In this document: positions 1-8,650 of the stretch, piece after piece
How positions within the stretch are numbered: position 1 is the first letter of the stretch
How the letters are laid out: each line of letters opens with the position of its first letter
From: Calothrix sp. FI2-JRJ7
GTDB taxonomy: Bacteria; Cyanobacteriota; Cyanobacteriia; Cyanobacteriales; Nostocaceae
Direction of reading: 5' to 3'
Assembly: GCA_019359675.1 (NCBI GenBank)
Contig: JAHHGX010000091.1
Coordinates: 124,001-188,000 of the forward strand
DNA length: 64,000 nt
Translations under genes and position numbers: made by a program
The notes under the pieces: generated by a model
Seen by the model: the letters and a program-made list of their open reading frames with translations, nothing else
Database searches by the model: none
What the model was told of the DNA's origin: nothing

Positions 1-2
1 GG

Positions 3-170
3 CAGCAGGGATATCCAGGAATCATGGTTACAGACACCGCCCCTTTCCGCTACCCTTACTACCATACTCAGCAAGATACTCCTGACAAAGTTGACTACGA
101 GCGTTTGGCGCGAGTTGTTGCTGGCTTAGAGCGTGTGATTACCGACCTTGGTGCAGGTGTTACCAACTAA
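3..170 (+). CDS. M28-family zinc peptidase, C-terminal end (partial)
   Basis: Only the last 55 residues are in the window; the gene enters from the left edge in frame with position 3 and stops with TAA at 168-170. The visible tail carries MVTDTAPFRYPYYHT followed by DTPDKVDYERLARVV, a pattern I recognise from the C-terminus of M28 (aminopeptidase Y/glutaminyl cyclase-like) metallopeptidases. There the TD and YH residues lie near the di-zinc site and the final helix packs on the core. The enzyme would hydrolyse peptide N-termini, probably as an exported or membrane-linked protein. The N-terminus cannot be judged. The next gene is convergent, with about 30 bases between the stops. Confidence 0.75.
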   Translation, partial: QQGYPGIMVTDTAPFRYPYYHTQQDTPDKVDYERLARVVAGLERVITDLGAGVTN

Positions 171-202
171 CAATTAACACTCAATAGACGAAAACTTTCA
201 CC

Positions 203-922
203 TTACGGTAACGCTAAAAGTTCGCGCTTTTCCCCAAGCAAGCGGTCGTACTCCTCTTTAACCGTCTTGAAACACTCACACGAACAGGCTTCTAACCCTT
301 GCAGATCAAGAATTTCAACATCGCCGCGATGGTAGCGAATCAGACCCTTATCCTGAAGTTTTTGGGCTGTTTGCGTAACACCAGAACGGCGAACACCCAG
401 CATATCTGCAATAAATTCCTGAGTCAGCTTGAGATTATTCTTGTCGATGCGGTCTTGCACCTCTAGCAGCCAGCGTGCCAGACGTTGTTCGACGTTGTGG
501 AGACTGTTGCAGGCAGTGGTTTGCGAAACCTGGGCGATGAATGCCTGGGTATAGCGCAGCATCACGTCGCGCATTTGCTTATTACGATCAAATTCATCCA
601 GTAATACATTTGCATTGATTTTCATGGCGCTGCCTGCAACCTGAACAATGTAAGCTGTTTGCGTCGTTTCTCTGCCACCCATAAAGGCGTTAATGCCAAT
701 CACGTCTCGTTTACCAGCGATACCGGTTTCAGCTGTACTCCCATTATTCATGGTAATGGTAATTGAAAGAGCGCAATCGAGGGGAAAATAGAGGTCGGTG
801 ATCAGCTCATTTGGCTCGTGTAGAAACTGTCCCCGTTTCATAACGACTAGCTTCAGATTGGGAGCAAGCCTTTCGTATAGCTCACGGGGTAGAGCATCAA
901 GCAGACGATTTTGAGCAGCCAT
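203..922 (-). CDS. Crp/Fnr-family transcription regulator
   Basis: A cyclic-nucleotide-binding-like beta barrel (roughly residues 10-125 from the chosen start) is followed by a dimer helix and a Crp-type winged helix-turn-helix (about 155-215). The HTH contains LTQEFIADMLGVRRSGVTQTA, with the recognition helix in the VRRSGV region. The barrel motif does not show the full cAMP phosphate-binding signature, so the ligand is unknown. An ATG at 964 would add 14 residues (MGYYLLINLFAVQD). I prefer the ATG at 922 (MAAQNRLLDAL) because homologues start close to the barrel, but neither start has a strong ribosome site. The C-terminal segment contains a CSCECF cysteine cluster, which could be a metal or redox site (inference). 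It is divergent from the CheR gene. Confidence 0.8.
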   Translation of the reverse strand: MAAQNRLLDALPRELYERLAPNLKLVVMKRGQFLHEPNELITDLYFPLDCALSITITMNNGSTAETGIAGKRDVIGINAFMGGRETTQTAYIVQVAGSAMKINANVLLDEFDRNKQMRDVMLRYTQAFIAQVSQTTACNSLHNVEQRLARWLLEVQDRIDKNNLKLTQEFIADMLGVRRSGVTQTAQKLQDKGLIRYHRGDVEILDLQGLEACSCECFKTVKEEYDRLLGEKRELLALP

Positions 923-1133
923 GTCTTGGACGGCAAACAGGTTTATCAACAGATAATATCCCATAGCTCAAATTTATGCATCGCACGCAAGTCAGAGATT
1001 GTTTAGATATTACTAACAAGCTCCATGATTTTTTCCTATGTCAAAACCGTACAGACGCATGAGGAGCGAAAGCTTTAATCTGGAAGAGTAAAAGCTTCGA
1101 CATTTGAAGCATAGAAGCAAAACGATTACTTTA

Positions 1134-2030
1134 ATGTTTACACTTGATCTCCCTGCTGCTAATGTCTCCACCCCATCCCTAGAAACGGCTGAACTTGAAA
1201 ATTTACTCAACTATCTCAAACAAGTTCAACAAATTGATCTTACAGGCTATAAACGCCCTACTTTGATGCGTCGAACATTGACACGGATGCAGCAAGTCGG
1301 GGTCGAGCATTATCGAGAGTATCTCGACTATCTAGAGCAGCAACCCCAGGAATCGACTCATTTATTAAATACCGTTCTTATCAACGTCACCGATTTCTTT
1401 CGTGATGGCGCCGTTTGGGATTACCTAGCGAATCACACTATCCCCCAGATTATTGCGAAAAAAGAGCCAAATGAGCCAATTCGGGTGTGGAGTGCAGGGT
1501 GTGCTTCGGGAGAAGAAACATATTCGCTGGCAATGCTACTGGCAGAAGCACTGGGTATAAAACAATTTCAGCAACGAGTACAGTTGTATGGAACAGATGT
1601 TGATCTTAATGCCGTGATGCAAGCCCGTAAAGGCTACTATTCGGCTCATGAAGTTTCGGCAATTCCTGCGGCTCTGCAAAAAAAGTATTTTGAACACACA
1701 GCCGATGGCTACCTCTGGCGAGCCGATTTGCGTCGCTCAACACTTTTTCACTGCCGCTCACTGATTCAAGCAGCCCCTTTTCCACGAATTGACTTGCTCC
1801 TATGTCGCAATACGCTCATCTATTTTATGGAAGAGGCTCAAATCCGGGTATTAGTTCGCTTTCATTTCAGTTTGACTCATAACGGATTTCTGGTACTAGG
1901 GCAGGCAGATAACCTGAGCGCTCATTCTCAAAGTTCGCTTTTCACACCTGTTTCACGAGATGCCAGAGTTTTTACAAAAGTGCCTGATGCCCATCGAGAT
2001 GCACGCTTGTTATCGATTGCCTTTTGTTGA
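1134..2030 (+). CDS. CheR-type S-adenosylmethionine-dependent methyltransferase
   Basis: This protein of about 298 residues has the two parts of CheR. An N-terminal helical domain (about 15-80) contains YKRPTLMRRTLTRM. A Rossmann SAM-binding domain contains WSAGCASGEETYSLAML (motif I), YGTDVD (motif II) and DLLLCRNTLIYF. CheR enzymes methylate glutamates on chemoreceptors. In cyanobacteria, stand-alone members of this group also act in other two-component circuits, and no receptor or che gene is nearby. The start at 1134 (MFTLDLPAANV) fits the family better than an in-frame ATG at 1104. Divergent from the Crp/Fnr regulator, so the 923-1133 interval likely holds both promoters. Confidence 0.85.
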   Translation: MFTLDLPAANVSTPSLETAELENLLNYLKQVQQIDLTGYKRPTLMRRTLTRMQQVGVEHYREYLDYLEQQPQESTHLLNTVLINVTDFFRDGAVWDYLANHTIPQIIAKKEPNEPIRVWSAGCASGEETYSLAMLLAEALGIKQFQQRVQLYGTDVDLNAVMQARKGYYSAHEVSAIPAALQKKYFEHTADGYLWRADLRRSTLFHCRSLIQAAPFPRIDLLLCRNTLIYFMEEAQIRVLVRFHFSLTHNGFLVLGQADNLSAHSQSSLFTPVSRDARVFTKVPDAHRDARLLSIAFC

Positions 2031-2444
2031 AAAGGCGCCTTCCAAAGCAATGGAAGTATGCCTTCATACGTTTGTGCTTTGATTGCAGTCCTACTTAGTG
2101 CTTAGGAACTACCGACCTAGAAGTATTAAATCACACGAATTTGCTTAACAAAAGAATAACTCTTAAGTAAGATTATTTTAATTAATCTTTTCATTATTAT
2201 AGGTTATTAAATTAGTCTAAACAAGTACAAATATGTTTATTGTAATAGTCCGTTCAGGAATTGTGAAAAGTTCCCAAATGTAGATGTCGCGTTATTGAGT
2301 GTTCTACATTTGGGAATTTTACGTTGGGTTACGCTGATAGCTATACAACGATTCCAAAAGCTAAAAAGTTGATTTATATTATCAACTTTCTTTTTTTGCC
2401 TAGAGTCACATGATTCCTTTATATAAGATTTTGTGCTTTTTAAT
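2031..2444. other. AT-rich intergenic region without a recognisable gene
   Basis: About 410 bases between the CheR gene and the MFS gene. It begins with one GGCGCC site just after the stop and contains a perfect 14-bp inverted repeat (described separately). I see no coding potential, tRNA or known RNA in it. It presumably carries the promoter of the downstream transporter gene. Confidence 0.5.
2271..2316. repeat. 14-bp perfect inverted repeat with 18-nt loop
   Basis: The arms are TTCCCAAATGTAGA at 2271-2284 and its exact reverse complement at 2303-2316, followed by TTTT. It could be a Rho-independent terminator-like hairpin for the CheR transcript, a remnant of a small mobile element, or an operator. 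It lies about 240 bases after the CheR stop, which is far for a simple terminator. Confidence 0.6.
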
Positions 2445-3911
2445 ATGTCTAATAACCAAGGTGACGACTTTTTAACAGAAGTAACTTCTCTTCCCATTCA
2501 CGAAATATCGCAAGATGTGGTAGTAATGGAGACCGTAGTTCCTGCAACTTCAAAACTACCTTTGAAAATTTCTAAGCCGGAAATTCGGACAAGTCTCAAA
2601 GCGTTAACTGTCGAAAGCATCTTTGCTACTATTTTTTACAGTATTATCGGCGGCGCCTTGCTGACTAATTTCTTGTTAGAGCAAGGTGCAGATTGTGTGC
2701 AAATTGGTCTGCTTGCTTCTATTCCTCAACTGGTGAACCTAGCCCAACCGTTGGGAGCATACTTGTTAGAGCGATTTACTAGCTTCCGCTGGTATACTTT
2801 AATCATTTTTGCTTCGTCGCGATTAATGTGGCTAATTCTTTTACCACTGATTTGGTTAGTTAGTTCGTCTCGAATTACAGGCTGCCAACTAGTGCAGTTG
2901 ACGTTGGGAGTTGTCTGGATAACTAATATCATTGAAGCTTTTGGTCGCGCTCCCTGGTCAGGCTGGACGGCTATATTAGTGCCACAGCGGTTGCGAGGAC
3001 GGTATTTTGGTTTTCGCAACAGTCTTTTAAGCTTAACAGGTCTTATTTGTGTGCCATTGTTAGGTTTCGCTGTATCAGCTTGGCCGAGTGGAACAGCTCA
3101 AGGTTTCGGTGCTGTATTGACATTAGGAATTGTGCTTAGTGTTATCAGTTTGTTAAGTCAATTCTTGATGAAAGATGTCAACCCACAGTTATTAAAAGCG
3201 ACAGATGGCGATACTTCATCGCAACGGAAGAAAATAGATACTACCGTTTTGAAAGATGGCAATTATTTGAAGTTTGTCTTCTACCTAGCTATATGGTGCT
3301 TTGCTGTAAATGTCAGCGCTCCTTTCTTTAACCTCTATATGCTTGATAACTTACATATTGATATTAGTGTAGTTACAATTTATAACGGTTTAGCAGGGGC
3401 TGCTAACATGCTGATGCTCCCACTTTGGGGTAAAGTAGCCGACCGAATTGGCAACCGTCCGCTCCTATTATTGGTAGGAATTTTTGTGGCAGTCACGCCT
3501 CTATTGTGGCTCTTTACTGGAAAGCATGAAATGACTATGTGGGTATTGTTTCCTTTGTTGCATGTGCTTCATGGTGCAACCTGGGCAGCGATTGATTTAT
3601 GTACTAACAATCTCATTATGGGAGTGGCGCCGCTACAGCATCAGTCGTCTTATTTTGGGCTTTCGGGCGCCGTTGCTGGTTTGACTGGAGCAGCGGGAAT
3701 TACTGCTGGCAGCTTTCTTGCAACGGGAGTTGGTGCTAGTGGTTTGTTAGTGCTATTCGCTATCTCCGGCGTTTTACGACTGGTTGCACTCCTGCCCTTA
3801 ATGTTTGTTGAGGAACAGCGTTCTATGTCTTTAGGTCACCTCATGGAACTTTTATTTCCTTACACCAAAAGAGCAGAGCAATTGCTAGCAAACGATTCAC
3901 TGCACTCTTAA
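2445..3911 (+). CDS. MFS-type membrane transporter
   Basis: A 488-residue integral membrane protein. After a soluble N-terminal tail of about 60 residues come roughly 12 hydrophobic segments. A typical MFS loop signature lies between the middle helices (WGKVADRIGNRPLLLL, about residue 330). The fold is the two-bundle major facilitator type, but the substrate cannot be read from sequence. The start at 2445 (MSNNQGDDF) is preferred to an ATG four codons upstream. It ends 17 bases before the convergent aldo/keto reductase gene. No regulator or enzyme beside it suggests a cargo. Confidence 0.8.
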   Translation: MSNNQGDDFLTEVTSLPIHEISQDVVVMETVVPATSKLPLKISKPEIRTSLKALTVESIFATIFYSIIGGALLTNFLLEQGADCVQIGLLASIPQLVNLAQPLGAYLLERFTSFRWYTLIIFASSRLMWLILLPLIWLVSSSRITGCQLVQLTLGVVWITNIIEAFGRAPWSGWTAILVPQRLRGRYFGFRNSLLSLTGLICVPLLGFAVSAWPSGTAQGFGAVLTLGIVLSVISLLSQFLMKDVNPQLLKATDGDTSSQRKKIDTTVLKDGNYLKFVFYLAIWCFAVNVSAPFFNLYMLDNLHIDISVVTIYNGLAGAANMLMLPLWGKVADRIGNRPLLLLVGIFVAVTPLLWLFTGKHEMTMWVLFPLLHVLHGATWAAIDLCTNNLIMGVAPLQHQSSYFGLSGAVAGLTGAAGITAGSFLATGVGASGLLVLFAISGVLRLVALLPLMFVEEQRSMSLGHLMELLFPYTKRAEQLLANDSLHS

Positions 3912-3927
3912 CGGTAAGAGTGCTACG

Positions 3928-5055
3928 TCAACCCCAAAGTCTCCTGCCTGGTTTGCCTTTGAGTTGTTCGTGAGTATCGTATAACAAGGTGGGAATATCT
4001 AAATTTTCAGGACACTTGGGTAAACATTCTCCACATTCTGTACATTTGTTTGCTTTCATACCTGGGAACCAGTGACCAGCGTTTTCAAACATGCCGTAGC
4101 GATATTGTCCGTAATCGGTCATATCATATGCTACGGCTAAATTTCTTAATCGTAATACTTCAGGAATGTTAATGTTTTCAGGGCATGGTAAACAAGCATA
4201 GCATTGACTACATTTGTCGGTGCCTAAACTCGAAGAAAGCTGCAAATCTAAACGCTGTAATACCTCAATTTCTTTTTGTGTCAGATCATGAGTACTCTCA
4301 GCAATACGCAACGGTTCGATTAATTCTTCTGGAGTTGCAGGTCCTACACTTAATGTCGTAATCCGAGTATCACTAAGTAAAAAACGGTAGTTTAATTCTA
4401 ATGGTGTAAAGGGGTGACAAATATCTTGGAGTTTTTGCGGCGCCGTATATAATTTCCCGCCTTTGTCAGCAGGTGAGATAATAAACACGCCCATGTCTTT
4501 CTCTATTGCACGCTCAATAGCTGCTGCGTGACGTTGAAAAAAATAGTAATAATGTATATTGACAAATTCAAATAAGTCTGTATTTATAGCGGCAAGAATT
4601 AGTTCGAGCGAACCGTGGGTAGAAAAGCCAACATGCCGAACGTGACCATCAGCGATAGCTTCTTGTACCGCGTGCATACAACCGTCTTCAGCTTTTACCC
4701 AGTCAAGGTGTTCCCAAGTATTTAAACCATGAATACCTAAACAGTCTAAATAATCAAGATTTAACCGTTCTAAAGATTCGTTAATGTACCGACGCATCGA
4801 AGTCGCATCTGGTGTGGGTGGGATTTTGGTGGTGATATAAACTTGGTCGCGAGATACTGACCCAGAAGCAATAGCACCACCGAGATGCTCCTCACTACTA
4901 CCGTAACCCCTGGCTGTTTCAATATGATTTATTCCCAACTCCACCGCTTTCAAGATAATCTGCTGCGCGATTTCCTTTGAACCCAAGTAGCGCATAGTCC
5001 CTAAAGAGAAGACAGACAAACTGAGATTAGTTTTCCCAAAGCGTCGGTATTGCAT
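3928..5055 (-). CDS. Aldo/keto reductase with C-terminal ferredoxin-like [4Fe-4S] domain
   Basis: Residues 1-270 form an aldo/keto reductase barrel. It starts MQYRRFGKTNLSLSVFSLG and has the HIETARGYGSSEEHLG segment that carries the active-site tyrosine, plus YITTKIPP with the lysine. The C-terminus carries two cysteine clusters, CSQCYACLPCPENI (about 285) and CTECGECLPKCPENL (about 345), which are expected to bind iron-sulfur clusters. Enzymes with this fusion are redox proteins of uncertain substrate, common in cyanobacteria. The length of 375 residues fits the family. The region just upstream contains a tandem ATGAGTTA-type repeat. Confidence 0.88.
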   Translation of the reverse strand: MQYRRFGKTNLSLSVFSLGTMRYLGSKEIAQQIILKAVELGINHIETARGYGSSEEHLGGAIASGSVSRDQVYITTKIPPTPDATSMRRYINESLERLNLDYLDCLGIHGLNTWEHLDWVKAEDGCMHAVQEAIADGHVRHVGFSTHGSLELILAAINTDLFEFVNIHYYYFFQRHAAAIERAIEKDMGVFIISPADKGGKLYTAPQKLQDICHPFTPLELNYRFLLSDTRITTLSVGPATPEELIEPLRIAESTHDLTQKEIEVLQRLDLQLSSSLGTDKCSQCYACLPCPENINIPEVLRLRNLAVAYDMTDYGQYRYGMFENAGHWFPGMKANKCTECGECLPKCPENLDIPTLLYDTHEQLKGKPGRRLWG

Positions 5056-5057
5056 TT

Positions 5058-5150
5058 TTAAAAGTTATGAGTTAAGAGTTATGAGTTAGGAGTTATGAGC
5101 TATCAATTATAACTTTACTTTCTACTCAGCACTCAGCACTCAGCACGAGC
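5058..5150. repeat. Tandem GAGTTATGAGTTA and ACTCAGC repeats
   Basis: Between the aldo/keto reductase and the BFN gene are several copies of GAGTTATGAGTTA-like units, then three copies of ACTCAGC. A related block lies at 36856-36925. These low-complexity short repeats are common in Nostocales spacers, and no function is known. Confidence 0.7.
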
Positions 5151-5156
5151 GCACTT

Positions 5157-5651
5157 CTAACTATTACTTCCGAAGCGTTTGATTAAATCTTCGGGTCGAA
5201 GGTTAGAGACGAAATCGCGGAAAGCTTGCTGTTCAGCTTCGTCGGCATCTCGGTCTACGGGTATTGATGCATCAGCGACTACTTCCTCCATTACCCAAAT
5301 AGGCGCATTTGTACGGAGAGCCACAGCAATTGCATCGCTTGGACGCGCGTCGATTTCTTTGCGGGTTTCCCCTTGTTGCAAGATTAAAGACGCATAAAAA
5401 GTGTCTTTTTGCAGCGAGTGAATAATAACCTTTTCTAGCGTCATATTCAATGCTTCAATAATACTGACTATTAAATCGTGCGTTAAGGGTCGAGGAGGTT
5501 TCTGGTTCTCCAACGGCGCCATAATTGCTCGCGCTTGTTCCTGACCAATGTAAATGGGCAAAGCACGACGGTCTGTACTATCCTTAAGGAGTACTATCGG
5601 GCTGCGGGTGATGGCATCTAATGCTATACCAGCGACTTTCATTTCAATCAT
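5157..5651 (-). CDS. Bifunctional nuclease (BFN/DUF151) family protein
   Basis: The 164-residue protein matches the BFN/DUF151 family along its length: MIEMKVAGIALDAITRSPIVLL, then LPIYIGQEQARAIMAPLE and the acidic IDARPSDAIAVALR motif. The C-terminus has LRPEDLIKRFG. Characterised relatives have nuclease activity on RNA and DNA. In cyanobacteria the gene is commonly found beside riboflavin synthase, as here, where the two are divergent. The start ATG at 5651 gives the usual length. Confidence 0.9.
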   Translation of the reverse strand: MIEMKVAGIALDAITRSPIVLLKDSTDRRALPIYIGQEQARAIMAPLENQKPPRPLTHDLIVSIIEALNMTLEKVIIHSLQKDTFYASLILQQGETRKEIDARPSDAIAVALRTNAPIWVMEEVVADASIPVDRDADEAEQQAFRDFVSNLRPEDLIKRFGSNS

Positions 5652-5988
5652 CTGTCAAGCCTCTACAATCCTTTGAGCGCTTCGTGAAGTATGTAACAAA
5701 TCATACCTATTTATAGGAATGATTAAGGTGAAGGTAAACATAAGCTTTGACTCGCTATAATTGCTTCTATTAAACTCCTTATTTGATGTAAATACCAGAG
5801 TAAGTCTAGTTAGTTTAGTTTGACAATAATCTACTTACCCAAGTATGCCTTGAATTCCTTGTTCATGTATTGATAACGTATACAAAATCGCGTTAGAAAT
5901 TATACTTAAACAATTGAGCGCAACGCGATATTTACTAGTTTATAGCAGCTAGAATTCATAGTAAATCAAGTAAGAATCAAGAAAAGCC
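5652..5988. promoter_or_regulatory. Divergent promoter region between BFN and riboflavin synthase genes
   Basis: The 337-base spacer contains no ORF or repeat. On the plus strand a TTGACA at 5820-5825 is followed 17-18 bases later by TATGCC near 5844-5849, a plausible sigma-70-type promoter for ribE. I see no FMN riboswitch fold. Promoter placement is inference from consensus only. Confidence 0.35.
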
Positions 5989-6669
5989 GTGTTTACAGGA
6001 TTAATTCAAGCGTTAGGAACGATTAAGCCCCTAGGGGGGGATTTTTGGAAGATTTCATTTATCAGCCATTCGTTAGATGTTATTTTACAAGATTTAGCAT
6101 ATGGCGATAGTGTAGCAGTTGATGGGGTCTGTTTGACAGTAGAGAAAATATCAAATGATGGATTTGTGGCAACTGCTTCACCTGAAACGCTCTTGAGAAC
6201 AACTTTGGGTACTATGTCAACGCAAAACCGATATGTTAACCTTGAAGCTTCCCTAAAAGTTGGTAGTAAAATTGGTGGTCACTTTGTAATGGGACATGTG
6301 GATGGTGTCGGGCAATTATTAGAGTCCCGGCAAACTGCTACTTCCTGGGAAATGACTTTTCAGGCGCCGAGTTCCATAGCTAGGTATATAGTGCCTAAAG
6401 GTAGTATTGCCATAAATGGTATTAGTTTGACTGTTGCTGAGTATGACAGTGAGGCAATGCAGTTTAAAGTCGCTGTTATTCCAATAACCTACAAAGAAAC
6501 CAATTTAAGCCAATTGGCGCCTGGTAGCTCAGTAAATCTTGAAGGTGATATTCTGGGCAAATACGTTGAAAAGTTCTTGATTTCAGGCAGAAACACCCAC
6601 AATTCAACCGAAAACGCCGACGATTATAACATTACGTCAGCGTTCTTGATAGAAAATGGATATTTGTAG
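5989..6669 (+). CDS. ribE: Riboflavin synthase alpha subunit
   Basis: This enzyme dismutates two 6,7-dimethyl-8-ribityllumazine molecules to riboflavin and a pyrimidine, the last step of riboflavin synthesis. The 226-residue protein shows the two tandem lumazine-binding barrels. Barrel one begins FTGLIQALGTI and contains DSVAVDGVCLTV. Barrel two has GGHFVMGHVDG and GSIAINGISLTV. The start codon is GTG at 5989, as required by the conserved MFTGLI start. The C-terminus (after about residue 200) extends slightly beyond typical bacterial RibE, as is common in cyanobacteria. The stop codon is touched by the palindromic repeat at 6668. Confidence 0.95.
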   Translation: MFTGLIQALGTIKPLGGDFWKISFISHSLDVILQDLAYGDSVAVDGVCLTVEKISNDGFVATASPETLLRTTLGTMSTQNRYVNLEASLKVGSKIGGHFVMGHVDGVGQLLESRQTATSWEMTFQAPSSIARYIVPKGSIAINGISLTVAEYDSEAMQFKVAVIPITYKETNLSQLAPGSSVNLEGDILGKYVEKFLISGRNTHNSTENADDYNITSAFLIENGYL

Positions 6670-6805
6670 GGTGCGTGACGCTATAACAATTATGAAACAA
6701 AACGAATGAACTGGTGGCATCACGCACCTTAATTAGTTCCGGTGCGTGACGCCACTAGATTACTGGCTTCGCTGCAAGATTGTTAGTAGCGTCACACACC
6801 CTACC
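6668..6805. repeat. Double copy of TGCGTGACGC palindromic element (family A)
   Basis: Two hairpin units face each other. GGTGCGTGACGC pairs with GCATCACGCACC across about 35 bases, then a second GGTGCGTGACGCC pairs with GCGTCACACACC. The loop of the first unit (CATAACAAT-like start, AACGAATGAACT end) is nearly the same as in the copy at 10495, so this is a dispersed element and not a chance hairpin. It fills the space between the convergent ribE and M23 peptidase genes and reaches the M23 stop codon at 6801. Confidence 0.8.
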
Positions 6806-8561
6806 TTTGTTGAGGTACTTGTGCGGTACGTATGGACTGCATTAATTGCGTAAGAGCGTACTGTAAATGTATACCTGGGTCTGTTGCTACCCAACCTTCG
6901 GGTGTAAGCTGGCGAATTTCAAAGTGTAGGTGGGGACCTGTTGAAGCTCCTGTGCTGCCAACTAAACCAATGACTGTACCTTGTTGTACCCATTGACCTG
7001 GTTGCACGAAGAGTTGCGACATGTGACCGTAAAGTGTTTGCACGGCGCCGTTATGGTTAAGAACAGCAGTCAAACCGTAACCACCAACAAAGTCAGCGAC
7101 TTCAACTTGACCTGTAAAAGCGGCAATAACTGGTGTACCCATTGCAGCACCTAAGTCTGTACCAGAGTGGAATCTACTTTCGCCTGTAATTGGATGATTC
7201 CGCCAACCAAATATCGAGGTAATAGATGCTGGTATTGACAGAGGGAATATTAAGCCGTTGGGGTTGTAAGCAATTGCGGAACCCGAATAAGGTACACGAG
7301 GTAAAGTTGATTCTAATGGAATGTTATATGCGACTCTGCTATCACGCGGCGCCATGTTTACTGCGTTAACAGGTGCTGGTAGTGCCGCTCCATCTTGTGT
7401 AGGGGCGCTACCTAATGGTATCGGTGATGGAGCGAAATTATTTGGGGAAGGAATAAATCGATTTGGATGGTAAGTACTTTTATTCGATGAAATTGCAGCG
7501 CTTGCTACAGATAATGGAGCGCGGGGTACACTGCGAGTTACATTAACAGTGTTTACGTTACTTACATTTTGATTAGTTGCTGCAATTCGAGTTCGCCAAC
7601 TAGCTTGCCCACTAGCTTTAGATGTACTTGTTGAGTTTGTTGTACTAGTGATAGTAGGGCGGCTTACGTTTACTGCGCTTGCAATGCTAACGTTTTGACT
7701 TTTTCTTATCCAGCTTGGTTTGCTGGCAGTTTGGGCATTATTATCGTTGCCACCGTTAGAAGCAGTTATACCTCTTCTTAACGAAGCAGCGATAGGTGTC
7801 TTAAGACAATCAGCACGCACTCCACCAGCTGCTAAAATGGCACGGCAACCACTGGAACGCTCGGTTAACACTACTGTGTCTGGAGATTCGTATTTGCCTG
7901 TATTTCCTGTACTGTAGTCTGTAGGGTCAATATAAGCGTTGTTGTAATCTTTAACAGGTTTATCTGTATCAGCAGTATTAACTGGTTTGTTATTTCGCGA
8001 TATCTCAGGTAACTTACTTGGCACTTGAGCATTTTGTTCGCGCTTCGATTCTCTGGGTTGCGATGTCGCTTCAATACTTCTACGAATACGTACTTCAGGC
8101 GCCTGATTGCGTAAAGACTCAGCAATTTTGGGTCTTAAGTTTCTAATTGGGGGAATTTCTTGTGCTGACTCATTTTGGTTTGTTTTCCGAGCTTGGCGTA
8201 AACGTTGTATAGTTTCTGATGCTTGTTGGGAAGTACGTACTCTTGAACTATCGGAATTTTGTGCCTGTACTTTTCTTTTTAATCTCTCACGAAGCCTTGC
8301 ACGACGAGAAGAAAAATCATTTTCATTTGATGATTGTTTAGACTCAGTAGTGCTACGTTCTATTGTTACTTTTGGCGCCGATTCTCTAGAAGATTGCGTA
8401 TTTTCCGTAGTCGGCACAATATTATCAATTGCGGATTCGGTCTGAGCAAGCACCAACCCACTGCTCATTAGACTAATACTACTTAGCCAACAGAGGCTCT
8501 GGGCACCTAGAGAGCGATGCCATAAAATTTTTGAGTTACGGGCGTTTTTGCGCTGCGTCAT
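6801..8561 (-). CDS. Secreted M23-family (LytM-type) peptidoglycan peptidase
   Basis: A 586-residue exported protein. The N-terminus has a basic stretch followed by a hydrophobic signal (LCWLSSISLMSSGLVLAQT). A long low-complexity Ser/Thr/Asn/Arg-rich linker runs from about 40 to 430. The C-terminal catalytic domain (about 455-570) has FHSGTDLGAAMGTPV and HLHFEIR, which supply the zinc ligands of M23 endopeptidases, plus the YGHMSQ histidine. Such enzymes cut peptide cross-links in peptidoglycan during growth or cell separation. The long disordered linker suggests anchoring across the cell wall. The stop codon abuts a dispersed repeat. Confidence 0.9.
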   Translation of the reverse strand: MTQRKNARNSKILWHRSLGAQSLCWLSSISLMSSGLVLAQTESAIDNIVPTTENTQSSRESAPKVTIERSTTESKQSSNENDFSSRRARLRERLKRKVQAQNSDSSRVRTSQQASETIQRLRQARKTNQNESAQEIPPIRNLRPKIAESLRNQAPEVRIRRSIEATSQPRESKREQNAQVPSKLPEISRNNKPVNTADTDKPVKDYNNAYIDPTDYSTGNTGKYESPDTVVLTERSSGCRAILAAGGVRADCLKTPIAASLRRGITASNGGNDNNAQTASKPSWIRKSQNVSIASAVNVSRPTITSTTNSTSTSKASGQASWRTRIAATNQNVSNVNTVNVTRSVPRAPLSVASAAISSNKSTYHPNRFIPSPNNFAPSPIPLGSAPTQDGAALPAPVNAVNMAPRDSRVAYNIPLESTLPRVPYSGSAIAYNPNGLIFPLSIPASITSIFGWRNHPITGESRFHSGTDLGAAMGTPVIAAFTGQVEVADFVGGYGLTAVLNHNGAVQTLYGHMSQLFVQPGQWVQQGTVIGLVGSTGASTGPHLHFEIRQLTPEGWVATDPGIHLQYALTQLMQSIRTAQVPQQR

Positions 8562-8650
8562 GTGTCCTACTGGTATATATCGGGTGATTACTTTAAGTCG
8601 TACTTTCGGAAATTTAATTAAAAATTCTTCTTATTTGATTCAAATTTAAT

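Noticed and set aside
5058-5150. Tandem ATGAGTTA block as a promoter or origin
   Set aside because: Similar low-complexity blocks are common in cyanobacterial spacers, and nothing here supports a function.
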